Assembly: GCA_964405335.1 (NCBI GenBank)
Contig: CAYONP010000013.1
Coordinates: 1 to 64,000 of the forward strand
Length of the DNA: 64,000 nt
From: CAYONP01 sp964405335
GTDB taxonomy: Bacteria; Armatimonadota; UBA10988
Direction of reading: 5' to 3'
Below, piece by piece: positions 1 to 7,582 of the stretch. The stretch's first letter is position 1, and each line of letters starts with the position of its first letter. The position numbers and the translations under genes were made by a program. The notes beneath the pieces are model-generated. The model did not search any database and was not told the DNA's origin. It saw only the letters and a program-made list of their open reading frames with translations.

Positions 1-1
1 C

Positions 2-895
2 GACCAGGGCGACCACGTGCTGGTCAGCGACGACGGCTACAAGCGCACGCTCTATGTCGCCCGCGACGTGCTGCCGCGCTGGGGTATCTCGTGTGACTGG
101 TTCGACGTCCGCGACTCGGTCGCCTCGGTGGCCGAGAGGATCCGCCCGAACACGCGCCTGGTGGTCACCGAAGCGCCGACCAACCCGCACCTCTACCTGC
201 CCGACCTGGCGCCGCTGGCCGACCTGTGCCACCAGCACGGCGCGCTGCTGGCCGTCGACGCGACGCTGGCCACACCCTACAACCTGCGGCCGCTCGAACT
301 CGGCGCCGACCTGGTGCTGCACAGCCTGACCAAGTACCTGGCCGGGCACAACGACCTGCTCGCCGGCAGCATCGCCGGGAGCAAGGAGCTCGTTGACAAG
401 ATCCGCGACTTCCACGTCAACTACGGCGCCATCCTCGACCCCGACGCCTGCTACCTGCTGCTCCGCGGGATCAAGACCCTCTCGCTGCGGGTCGAGCGGC
501 AGAACGCCTCGACCCAGCGGGTCGCCGAGCACCTGGCCGCCCAGCCCGGCGTCCGCGTGGTCCATTATTGCGGTCTGCCGGGCCACCCGAGTTACGAGCT
601 GGCCGGGCGCCTGATGCGCGGCTGCGGCGGCCTGCTCAGTTTCGAGTTGGAGAGCGACCTGGCCGGCGTCGGCCGGTTCATCGACGCGCTGCGGGTGATC
701 CGCCAGGGCACCAGCCTCGGCGGCGTCGAGAGCCTCTGCATGCACCTCAGCACGCTGGTCAAGTACGGCATCAGCGACGCCGAGCGGCTGGCCCTCGGCT
801 ACGTCGACGAACTGATCCGCCTCGCCGTCGGGCTCGAAGACGCCGACGACCTGATCGCCGACCTCGACCGCGGGCTGGCCGCCATGCGGCGGTAA
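2..895 (+). CDS. Cys/Met metabolism PLP-dependent enzyme, 5' truncated by the window
   Basis: PLP-dependent enzyme of the cystathionine gamma-synthase / methionine gamma-lyase family, which works on the gamma or beta carbon of sulfur amino acids in the cytosol. The reading frame is open back to base 2, so the first internal ATG at 17 is not the real start; about 298 residues are visible against roughly 390 for the family, so about 90 N-terminal residues are missing. The SLTKY motif carries the Schiff-base lysine (AAG at 332-334), preceded by the AVDATLATPY segment and followed by the GHNDLLAG loop typical of the fold. Exact substrate cannot be told from this part. The next gene follows after 11 bases, so they may be cotranscribed. 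Confidence 0.9.
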   Translation, partial: DQGDHVLVSDDGYKRTLYVARDVLPRWGISCDWFDVRDSVASVAERIRPNTRLVVTEAPTNPHLYLPDLAPLADLCHQHGALLAVDATLATPYNLRPLELGADLVLHSLTKYLAGHNDLLAGSIAGSKELVDKIRDFHVNYGAILDPDACYLLLRGIKTLSLRVERQNASTQRVAEHLAAQPGVRVVHYCGLPGHPSYELAGRLMRGCGGLLSFELESDLAGVGRFIDALRVIRQGTSLGGVESLCMHLSTLVKYGISDAERLALGYVDELIRLAVGLEDADDLIADLDRGLAAMRR

Positions 896-906
896 CCGAG
901 ACCGCC

Positions 907-2151
907 ATGCGCCTGGCCGAACTGCCGGTTTTTCAATCCTACGATTGTCACAACTGCTCGCGCTGCTGCCGCGGCTGGTTCGAGGTACCGGTCACGGCCG
1001 ACGAGCGCGAGCGGATCCTGGCCCAGGGCTGGGGCGAGCGGCTCGGCCTGACCGACGGCGAGATGTTCGTCGTAAAGGGCCCGGCCTACCGGCTGGCGCA
1101 CCACGAATCGGGCGACTGCGTCTTCCTCGGCGACGATGGCAAGTGCCGCATCCATGCCGAGTTCGGCGGACGGGCCAAGCCGCTGGCCTGCCAGATCTAC
1201 CCCTACCACTTCGTGCCCACCGGCGACGGCGTGCGCTGCGAGGTGCGCTTCGACTGCCCCTCGGTGGCCGGCAATAAGGGCCGGCCGCTGAATGAGCAGG
1301 CCGCCGAGCTGGCCGACCTGGCGCAACGCCAGGCCGGTGACCTGCGCGGCGGCGCCGCACCGCCCGAGGTGACGCCCGGCGTGCCGGGCGACTGGCCGCT
1401 GCTCGGCCGGCTGGTCGACCTGGCCATCGAGCTGCTCCGCGCGCCCGAGACCGAGCTGAGTTGCCGGATGATCGCCTTGGCGCGGCTGGCTTATCGGCTC
1501 GGCGCGGTGCCGTTCGGCTCGCTCTCGAGCCGTGAGCTGGCCAACGTGCTGCACACGCTGTCGGTGCGCTCGCGCGACGAGGCGGCGGGCATCGTGGCGG
1601 GCGAGCCACCGGTGCCGCCACGCGGCATGACGCGCACCTTTTTCCGCCAGTTGCTGGCCGGTTACGGCCGGGCCGATCGCGTCGGCCGGCGCGGCTCGAC
1701 CGCCGGGCGGCTCAACACCGCGCTGCGGATGCTGGCCGGCAGCGGACCGATCCCGATGCTGCGCGACGACCTGCCGCCGGCCATGTTCGCCGCCACCGAG
1801 GACGTCACCGGGCTGACCGCCGGCGAGCTGCCCGAGCTGTTCACGCGCTACTACCACCTGCGCCTGCAGAGCCACGGTTTCTATGGACCGGCCTGCTACG
1901 GCTGGTCGCTGGTCGACGGCCTGGCAGCGCTGGTGCTGACCCTTTCGTTGACCGGCTGGTTTGCGCGGATGCTCGCCGCGGCGGCGGAGCGGGCGAGCAT
2001 CGAGCCGGCCGATGTCGAGCGGGCGCTGGGCATCGTCGACGGTGCGCACGGCCGCTCGGCCCTGCTGGCGATGCCCAGTGAGGCGAAGAAGATCGCCTAC
2101 CTCACGCGGCCCGAGCCGCTGCTGGTGCTGACCCGCTGGTACGCCCGGTAG
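907..2151 (+). CDS. YkgJ family cysteine-cluster protein
   Basis: Protein of 414 aa with the YkgJ/FliB-type Cys cluster, thought to chelate zinc or an iron-sulfur centre. Cysteines are at 14, 17, 20 and 21 (CHNCSRCC), 71, 80, 95 (PLACQIYPY) and later 111 and 117, the usual pattern for the family. The remaining 300 residues are helical and unassigned. I start it at ATG 907, 11 bases after the preceding stop, because the Cys cluster then sits at the N-terminus as in homologues; the frame stays open upstream, but that extension overlaps the previous gene and looks like noise. Function unknown; some relatives are flagellin lysine methylases, but nothing flagellar is nearby. Confidence 0.85.
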   Translation: MRLAELPVFQSYDCHNCSRCCRGWFEVPVTADERERILAQGWGERLGLTDGEMFVVKGPAYRLAHHESGDCVFLGDDGKCRIHAEFGGRAKPLACQIYPYHFVPTGDGVRCEVRFDCPSVAGNKGRPLNEQAAELADLAQRQAGDLRGGAAPPEVTPGVPGDWPLLGRLVDLAIELLRAPETELSCRMIALARLAYRLGAVPFGSLSSRELANVLHTLSVRSRDEAAGIVAGEPPVPPRGMTRTFFRQLLAGYGRADRVGRRGSTAGRLNTALRMLAGSGPIPMLRDDLPPAMFAATEDVTGLTAGELPELFTRYYHLRLQSHGFYGPACYGWSLVDGLAALVLTLSLTGWFARMLAAAAERASIEPADVERALGIVDGAHGRSALLAMPSEAKKIAYLTRPEPLLVLTRWYAR

Positions 2152-2153
2152 CG

Positions 2154-2180
2154 GCGCGCCGCCGCCCGACGGCGGCGCGC
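2154..2180. terminator. Perfect 11-bp hairpin between convergent genes
   Basis: An 11-bp perfect stem (gcgcgccgccg) with a 5-base loop lies three bases after the stop at 2151 and just before the stop of the convergent pseudopilin gene. There is no T-run. The position suggests a bidirectional terminator. Confidence 0.6.
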
Positions 2181-2198
2181 TGCTACGATGTCGCCGGG

Positions 2199-2978
2199 CT
2201 AGCCGCCGTACTCGGTGCGGACCTCGCGGTTGATCCGTGCCCAGTCGCCAAGGACGTTCGGGTCAGGTCCCTGCCACCACTCCCACAGGAAGTCGTCGGG
2301 CGGGAAGTCGCCGGGGTTCCACTTGGTGCAGTCGCCGAAGGTCACATAGGGCTTGATCGCCTTGGCGTGGCCGTCGAAGAAGGCCCAGGTCGACATGCCC
2401 AGGTGATGATTGTAGGTGCCCCGCGGGTTGCTCATGTCGTCGAGCGTCGGCGGTGCGGCCCACCACATGGTCCAGGTGCCCAGGTCGGGGAACGGCCAGC
2501 GCGACTCCATGATCATGATCAGGGTCGCCGGCCGTGGGATGTTGGCCAGGGGTCGGCCGGTCGGCTGCCAGTCGATGTGCGCCCAGGTGTGGGTGCCGGC
2601 ATACGACGGCCGGATCCCGGCGTTGAGGTCGGCCGTCGCGGGCCAGCCCCAGTAGGTCCACAGCTCGTTCGGCCACGGGGTCAGGTTGCTCGGGCACTGG
2701 TAGACCTGGTGGTTCTTGACGTACGGCAGGATCGACCAGCGCCACGAGTACTCGTATGGCGAGGTGTTCTTCCACCCGGAGGGCAGCGTCTCGTCGTAGT
2801 CGTTGGTGTACTGCATCACCCCCAGGCCGAGCTGTTTGACGTTGTTCAGGCAGCTCGTCCCACGGGCTTTCTCCCGCGCCTTGGCGAAGACCGGGAACAG
2901 AATCGCCGCCAGAATGGCAATGATGGCGATCACGACCAGCAACTCGATCAGGGTGAATCCACGCGGATGCCTCTTCAC
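2199..2978 (-). CDS. Type II pseudopilin, prepilin N-methylation domain, H-x9-DG tail
   Basis: Major-pseudopilin-like protein of 259 aa. Starting at GTG 2978 the N-terminus reads VKRHPRG|FTLIELLVVIA: short basic leader, Gly7/Phe8 prepilin peptidase site and Glu at +5, followed by a hydrophobic helix. GGGGAGA at 2992-2986 lies 7 bases upstream of this GTG and decides the start, although the frame runs on to 3098. The FPVFAKAREKARGTSC stretch and a late H-x9-DG motif (HLGMSTWAFFDG) are the pattern seen in Armatimonadota and Planctomycetota, where dozens of paralogues occur per genome. It is probably secreted through a type II/IV pilus-like machine; its specific role is unknown. Confidence 0.9.
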   Translation of the reverse strand: MKRHPRGFTLIELLVVIAIIAILAAILFPVFAKAREKARGTSCLNNVKQLGLGVMQYTNDYDETLPSGWKNTSPYEYSWRWSILPYVKNHQVYQCPSNLTPWPNELWTYWGWPATADLNAGIRPSYAGTHTWAHIDWQPTGRPLANIPRPATLIMIMESRWPFPDLGTWTMWWAAPPTLDDMSNPRGTYNHHLGMSTWAFFDGHAKAIKPYVTFGDCTKWNPGDFPPDDFLWEWWQGPDPNVLGDWARINREVRTEYGG

Positions 2979-3114
2979 TTGCACGTCTCCCCGCGAGGCA
3001 GGCGGCCAACGACCGGATCGAAGGGCCGTGAGACCACGCCCCGCTGCAACGGATTCCGTCTGATAGTCCCAACGTTCCTCCTTGCGCACCGTTCGCATTT
3101 GACGTTACGATGTT

Positions 3115-3486
3115 GTGACTCGGCAGGGAATCCAGCCGCTCGATGCGTTTGCCACCCCCGGGCTCGCGGGTACCGCGACGGTGGAGAGAGCCGTGGCTGG
3201 GCTCCGGCGCGACTTGACAGACCGCCGACTGATCTACCTCAAAGCCGGCCTGTTCGTCTTCGCCGCGCTACTGGCCGGCGCGGGCATCCTGCTCGAGTCC
3301 CCCAGCCTACGCACCGGCTTCCTGCTCGCGGTGGCCATGATCTGCGCCTGCCGCGCCTACTACTTCGCCTTCTACGTGATCGAGCACTACCTCGACCCCG
3401 ACTACCGCTACGCCGGCCTCTACCACGCCGCCACCCACCTCCTGAAAAAGGGACGGACCCGATTCTTTGGTCGGTCCGCCGGTTGA
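3115..3486 (+). CDS. Small membrane protein with a repeat-derived C-terminus
   Basis: Hypothetical protein, at most 123 aa. One or two hydrophobic segments are seen (YLKAGLFVFAALLAGAGILL, then TGFLLAVAMICACRAYYFAF) followed by HYLDPDYRYAGLYHAATHLL. The start is uncertain: GTG 3115 is the longest, GTG 3193 has a GGAGAG motif 4 bases upstream. The last 12 or so residues (KKGRTRFFGRSAG) and the stop are encoded by the hairpin repeat upstream of the transposase gene, so the original C-terminus may have been replaced when that element landed. No family recognised. Confidence 0.55.
   Translation: MTRQGIQPLDAFATPGLAGTATVERAVAGLRRDLTDRRLIYLKAGLFVFAALLAGAGILLESPSLRTGFLLAVAMICACRAYYFAFYVIEHYLDPDYRYAGLYHAATHLLKKGRTRFFGRSAG
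3449..3480. repeat. REP-like hairpin upstream of the RAYT gene
   Basis: The sequence agggacggacccgatt is shared with the perfect palindrome at 4180-4223 downstream of the transposase. Here the second arm (tcggtccgcc) is imperfect. It overlaps the 3' end of the small membrane protein gene. Paired flanking palindromes like these are the usual context of REP-associated tyrosine transposases. Confidence 0.75.
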
Positions 3487-3512
3487 CACCCGCGCGCGTC
3501 GGCGCGTAGGCT
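3483..3512 (+). promoter_or_regulatory. Sigma70-like promoter for the RAYT gene
   Basis: TTGACA (3483-3488), an 18-base spacer, then TAGGCT (3507-3512). The ATG is at 3519, so transcription would start at or next to the start codon, giving a leaderless or nearly leaderless mRNA. No Shine-Dalgarno sequence is present. Confidence 0.5.
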
Positions 3513-3518
3513 CTGGGC

Positions 3519-4184
3519 ATGCCTCGACACGCACGAGTGGTGGTGCCCGGCTTGCCACATCACGTCACCCAGCGGGGGAACCGTGGGCTGGACGTGTTTC
3601 CCGACGCCGTCGCCTACCGACGCTTTGTCGACTGGCTGGCAGACTACTCGCGGCGCTACGAGTTGGCGGTGTCGGCCTATTGCCTGATGCCGAACCACTT
3701 CCACCTGGTGTTGACGCCTGGCGCGGCCGACGCCCTGGGCCTGGGCATGAGAGCCCTGCTCGGGCGCTATGCACAGTGGTTGAACCACGCCGCAGGCACC
3801 AGCGGCCATGTCTGGCAGGGACGGTACTACGCCTGCCCGCTCGACGAAGCACACCTCTACTGCGCGGTGCGGTATGTGGAGCAGAACCCGGTCCGTGCCC
3901 GGCTCGCCGCGGCGGCTGAGGAATGGCCCTGGTCGAGCGCCGCCGCGCACTGCCGGGCGGCGCCCGATCCCATCCTGGCCGACGACGCCACTCTGCCCGA
4001 CGTCGCCGACTGGCGCGCCTGGCTGGCCGACACGGTGGACGCCGACGACGACCTCCTGCGCCATCGCACCAAGAGCGGGATGCCGGCCGGCGATGAGCGG
4101 TTTGTCGCAGGCCTCGAGCGCGCCGCCGGCCGTTCGCTGGTCGTGCGCCCGGTCGGCCGCCCCAAGACCGAACGCAAAGAATAG
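3519..4184 (+). CDS. REP-associated tyrosine transposase (RAYT, Y1_Tnp family)
   Basis: Single-strand DNA transposase-like protein of 221 aa related to IS200/IS605 TnpA but domesticated to act on REP palindromes. Visible motifs: the N-terminal PGLPHHVTQRGNR signature (10-22), the HUH metal-binding pair at His60 and His62 (PNHFHLVL), the likely nucleophile Tyr84 (GRYAQWLN), VWQGRYY at 98-104 and YVEQNPVRA at 119-127. It is flanked by related hairpins at 3449-3480 and 4180-4223, and its TAG stop lies inside the downstream palindrome. It has its own promoter. The C-terminal region beyond residue 150 is variable in the family. Nothing suggests inactivation. Confidence 0.93.
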   Translation: MPRHARVVVPGLPHHVTQRGNRGLDVFPDAVAYRRFVDWLADYSRRYELAVSAYCLMPNHFHLVLTPGAADALGLGMRALLGRYAQWLNHAAGTSGHVWQGRYYACPLDEAHLYCAVRYVEQNPVRARLAAAAEEWPWSSAAAHCRAAPDPILADDATLPDVADWRAWLADTVDADDDLLRHRTKSGMPAGDERFVAGLERAAGRSLVVRPVGRPKTERKE

Positions 4185-4223
4185 GGACGGACCCGATTTC
4201 CTGAAATCGGGTCCGTCCCTATT
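4180..4223. repeat. Perfect REP-type palindrome, 20-bp arms
   Basis: Arms 4180-4199 and 4204-4223 are perfectly complementary with a 4-base loop (cctg). The transposase stop codon (4182-4184) is in the left arm, and the right arm ends on the stop region of the convergent dehydratase gene at 4219. It probably serves both as RAYT substrate and as a bidirectional terminator. Confidence 0.85.
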
Positions 4224-6174
4224 GTTCGAGGAGCGGTAGGATGCGGTCGAGGTCGTAGACACAGCCGCCCCAGGTGCCGCCGCTGACCGACTGCAACGCT
4301 GCCCACAGCCGCGTCTCGGGCGGTAGCTGCGGATCGGGCCGCAGGTCGGGGCGCGGCGGCCGGCGGGCCAGCTCGGCGCGGCCCCACTCGGCTCCATGCT
4401 CGCCGGTGGCATCACCGACCAGGTCGACCGTGCCGGTCAAGTTCACCCGATCGATCACGATCCGGATCCGATCGCCGTCGCGGACGTGGCCGATGGGCCC
4501 GCCGGCGAGCGCCTCGGGGCCGATGTGGCCGATGCAGGCGCCGGTGCTGACGCCGCTGAACCGGCCGTCGGTGAGCAGCGCCACCTGCTTGCCGAAGGGC
4601 AGGTTCTTCAGCGCGATGGTCACCTGCGCCGTCTCTTCCATGCCGCTGCCCAGCGGCCCGCGCGAGCAGAGCACCATCACATCGCCGGCGGCAATCGCAC
4701 CGCTCTTGATCGCCTCCATCGCGTCGGGCTCGGTGACGAACACCCGGGCCGGGCCGGTGTGGCGGTAGACGCCGTCGGCCTCGATCACCGCGGGGTCGAT
4801 CGCCGTCGCCTTGATCACCGCGCCCTCGGGCGCCAGGTTGCCGACCGGAAAGACCACCGTGCTGGTCAGCCCGCGCCGATGCGCCTCGGCCGGAGCGGCG
4901 ATGACGTCACCCGGGTCGATGCCGTCGCGCCGGTGGAGCAGCTCGCGTAGGGCTCGCCGGCGCTCGCTCGCCGCCCACCAGTCGAGCACCGCGCCGAGCG
5001 GCTCGCCGGTGGCGGTCAGCGCGTCGACCGCGAGCAGGCCGAGGTCGCGTAGGTGGAGCATCACCTCGGGCACGCCGCCGGCGAGGAAGACCTGCACCGT
5101 GGGATGCCCGACCGGGCCGTTGGGCAGCGCGTCGACCAGCCGCGGCACGCGGCGGTTGACCGCGAGCCAGTCGTCCAGCGTCGGCCGCTCGAGCCCGGCG
5201 GCGAAGGCGATCGCCGGCAGGTGCAGGAGCAAGTTGGTGCTGCCGCCGAAGGCGGCGTGGACGACCATCGCGTTGCGCACCGCCGACGGCGTGACGATGT
5301 CGCGGCCGGCCAGCCCGTCGCGCCGCTGACGCAGCACCGCACGGGCGGTGGCGCGGGCCAGGTCGAGCCAGATGGGCAGGCCCGAGGGCGCCAGCGCCGC
5401 GTGCGGGACGGTCAGCCCAAGCGCCTCGGCCACCACCTGGCTGCTGGCCGCGGTGCCGAGGAACTGGCACCCGCCGCCCGGCGTGCCACAGGCGCGGCAG
5501 CCGAGGGCCGCCGCCTCGTCGAGGGTCAGTTCGCCATGCGCGTAGCGGCTGCCGATGCTCTGCACCGTGCCGGCGTCCTCGCCGTCGGCGGCAGGCAGCG
5601 TCACCCCGCCGGGCACCAGGGCGACGGGCAGGTCGGTCGTGGCGGCGAGGGCCATCATCATCGCCGGCAGGCCCTTGTCGCAGGTGGCCACGCCGATCAC
5701 GCCGGCGCGGGTGGGCAGGCTGCGGATCAGGCGACGGAAGATGGTGGCCGCATCATTGCGATAGGGCAGCGAGTCGAACATCCCCGGAGTGCCCTGGGTC
5801 CGGCCGTCGCACGGGTCGCTGCAGGCGGCGGCGAACGGGATTGCGCCGAGCGAGCGCAGTTCGCGCGCGGCGGCGGCGACCTGCAGGTTGACCTCCCAGT
5901 GGCCGGTGTGGTAGCCCAGCGCGATGGGCGTGCCGTCCTCGGCGCGGAGGCCGCCGGCGGTGCTCAGGATGAGGATCTCGTCGGCGCCGAGCGCGCGCGG
6001 GTCCCAGCCCATGCCGGCGTTCTGGGTCCAGCCGAAGAGATCGCCCGACGGCCGGCTGCGTAGCATCTCGGGCGTGAACGGCAACGAGCCCGGCGGGCCC
6101 GGCGCCGAGGTCGGGATGTCGTACTGCCCGGCCTCGACCTCGTACAGCGCGGCGATGCGCTCGGTGCTGCTCAT
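4219..6174 (-). CDS. yjhG: YjhG/YagF-type sugar-acid dehydratase (IlvD/Edd family)
   Basis: 651-aa dehydratase of the IlvD/Edd superfamily, closest in look to D-xylonate dehydratases YjhG/YagF, which remove water from an aldonic acid to give a 2-keto-3-deoxy acid in the cytosol. Three putative iron-sulfur cysteines are present: SDPCDGRTQG (Cys122), ATCDKGLP (Cys165) and GGGCQFLGTA (about 245). The segments MGWDPRALGADEILILST and ALGYHTGHWEVNLQ are characteristic of the YjhG branch. I start it at ATG 6174, which overlaps the stop of the upstream PurS fusion as ATGA. It is last in the purQ operon, an odd place for a catabolic enzyme. The substrate could be another aldonate. Confidence 0.88.
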   Translation of the reverse strand: MSSTERIAALYEVEAGQYDIPTSAPGPPGSLPFTPEMLRSRPSGDLFGWTQNAGMGWDPRALGADEILILSTAGGLRAEDGTPIALGYHTGHWEVNLQVAAAARELRSLGAIPFAAACSDPCDGRTQGTPGMFDSLPYRNDAATIFRRLIRSLPTRAGVIGVATCDKGLPAMMMALAATTDLPVALVPGGVTLPAADGEDAGTVQSIGSRYAHGELTLDEAAALGCRACGTPGGGCQFLGTAASSQVVAEALGLTVPHAALAPSGLPIWLDLARATARAVLRQRRDGLAGRDIVTPSAVRNAMVVHAAFGGSTNLLLHLPAIAFAAGLERPTLDDWLAVNRRVPRLVDALPNGPVGHPTVQVFLAGGVPEVMLHLRDLGLLAVDALTATGEPLGAVLDWWAASERRRALRELLHRRDGIDPGDVIAAPAEAHRRGLTSTVVFPVGNLAPEGAVIKATAIDPAVIEADGVYRHTGPARVFVTEPDAMEAIKSGAIAAGDVMVLCSRGPLGSGMEETAQVTIALKNLPFGKQVALLTDGRFSGVSTGACIGHIGPEALAGGPIGHVRDGDRIRIVIDRVNLTGTVDLVGDATGEHGAEWGRAELARRPPRPDLRPDPQLPPETRLWAALQSVSGGTWGGCVYDLDRILPLLEQ

Positions 6175-6704
6175 GCCGCGTCGGCCCAGCGCCACCACAT
6201 CGAGTGCGGGTTGACCAAAAGGCCGGCCGTGCGGCTGCGGGTGACCGTCATCGCCTCGGCCAGCTCACGGGCACGCTCGGTGTCGTCCACTGCGAGCTGG
6301 AACACCCACAGCGTGCCGAGTTCGACCGCCGCGACGCGATCGCCGTAACCGAGCCGGCCATGCAGGGCCTGGGCGGCCAGCGAGGCGGTCGCGTCGTCGC
6401 GGAAGCCGGTCAGCACGGCGACCGCCGTGACGCCGTCGCGCGGCTCGGGCAGAGGAGTGGTCAGTCCGACCTCGTAGCGATGCTTGTTCGGATTGACGAA
6501 CAGATTGGTCGCCTCGGCCAGCTCGCGGCCGAGCGCGAGGGCCGCGGCCTCGTCGGCGACGTTCAGGCTGAGCCGCCACCAATCGGCGCGGGTCAGGTCG
6601 ACCAACTCGTCGTGGCCGAGCCGCCGCCGCAGCGTCTGCCGCGCGGTGACCGCCACCACGTCGGGGATCTTCAACGAGACGACCAGCTCGATGTCGATGC
6701 TCAT
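6171..6704 (-). CDS. purS: Tandem PurS-PurS fusion protein
   Basis: 177-aa protein that reads as two PurS-like domains in a row. Half one (residues 1-80) contains VVSLKIPDVV, LGHDELVDL and ATNLFVNPNKHRYEV; half two (90-177) contains VAVLTGFRD, LGYGDRVAAVELG and TAGLLVNPHSMWW. Ordinary PurS is about 80 aa and dimerises to bridge PurL and PurQ in FGAM synthase. Both halves keep the shape but differ considerably, so one copy may be structural only. The start ATG overlaps the stop of the upstream membrane gene (ATGA) and its stop overlaps the dehydratase start. Small PurL (800 aa) and PurQ nearby fit the three-subunit enzyme that needs PurS. Confidence 0.82.
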   Translation of the reverse strand: MSIDIELVVSLKIPDVVAVTARQTLRRRLGHDELVDLTRADWWRLSLNVADEAAALALGRELAEATNLFVNPNKHRYEVGLTTPLPEPRDGVTAVAVLTGFRDDATASLAAQALHGRLGYGDRVAAVELGTLWVFQLAVDDTERARELAEAMTVTRSRTAGLLVNPHSMWWRWADAA

Positions 6705-7582
6705 GGCTCAGGCCCCACATAGACCACCGCCCGCCACGGTCCCAGCTCAGTCAGCCGCAGTCGGACGCGCTCGCCGATGGGCGCATAGCGAGCGTATTGG
6801 CGCTCCCGCTCGGCCGCCGAGGGGATCAGCCCCGGCGCCGCCAGCGCGCGCCGGCCCGGCTCGGACAGCAGCTCGAGCAGTTGCGCGTGGCGGATCTCGA
6901 CCTCGCGCGGTTCGCCCTCGGCGTCGAGCAGCAGCCGCCACGGCTCTTGCCCCAGGCCGACGGTCCACGGCTCTTGCCGCGCCTGGCGGACGGTCGCCGG
7001 CACCAGCCGGCTCGGCGCCAGCGCCAATCGGCCGGCCACGAGCCAGGCCGCCACCGCCGCGACGAAGTAGACCAGCGCCAGCGGCGGCACGCGTCGCCTA
7101 GGCGGCGGCAGTCGCCAGCCGTCGACCGTCGGCGTGCCGTAGACCAGGCTGAGCAGCCCGAAGCCCGATTCCTGCAGCCGCACCGGGATCTGGTCACCGG
7201 CGGCGGCGCTGGTCGCCCACGGCTCCTCGGCCTCGCGCCGCTGCAGCCGCGCCGGCACCGGCTCGGCCAACCGCCAGAGACTGATCAGCCCGCGGTCACT
7301 CTCTTCGGCGCGGGCCTCGTCGAGCGACAGGAGCAGGGGCAGGTCGCGGCGCAGGCAGCTCCACTGTGCCACCACAGCCGCCGCCCAGCCGGCCAGCGCC
7401 AGCAGCCCGGCCAGATAGGCCGGCGGCGCCCCACCCCAGGCCAGCGCCGCGCGATAGGCCAGCAGGACGGCCACGGCGGCCAGCGCCAGATAGGCCAGCC
7501 GGATGCGTGCCGCCGGGGCGGTGACGAAGTCCTCGCCGAGCGCGGCGCGGAGTCCGTCGGGCGCCGGCGGCAGGGCTGGCAT
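6701..7582 (-). CDS. Membrane protein of unknown function inside the pur operon
   Basis: 293 aa with three clear hydrophobic helices: about residues 28-50 (RLAYLALAAVAVLLAYRAAL), 53-75 (LAGLLALAGWAAAVVAQW) and 165-187 (VPPLALVYFVAAVAAWLVA). The ends and the loop between helices two and three are polar, with an Arg/Glu-rich C-terminal third. ATG 7582 shares a base with the purQ stop (TGATG), and its own stop overlaps the purS start, so translation is coupled on both sides. No family recognised, and no membrane step is known in purine synthesis. The layout with soluble domains between helices resembles the three proteins at 54-57 kb only in general design. Confidence 0.75.
   Translation of the reverse strand: MPALPPAPDGLRAALGEDFVTAPAARIRLAYLALAAVAVLLAYRAALAWGGAPPAYLAGLLALAGWAAAVVAQWSCLRRDLPLLLSLDEARAEESDRGLISLWRLAEPVPARLQRREAEEPWATSAAAGDQIPVRLQESGFGLLSLVYGTPTVDGWRLPPPRRRVPPLALVYFVAAVAAWLVAGRLALAPSRLVPATVRQARQEPWTVGLGQEPWRLLLDAEGEPREVEIRHAQLLELLSEPGRRALAAPGLIPSAAERERQYARYAPIGERVRLRLTELGPWRAVVYVGPEP

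Noticed and set aside
568..907. N-terminal extension of the YkgJ-family protein
   Set aside because: The extended frame overlaps the PLP enzyme gene and reads as Arg-rich noise; the Cys cluster is normally N-terminal.
3449..4223. Classical insertion sequence with terminal inverted repeats and target duplication
   Set aside because: The protein is of the RAYT type and the flanking sequences are REP palindromes; no target-site duplication is visible.
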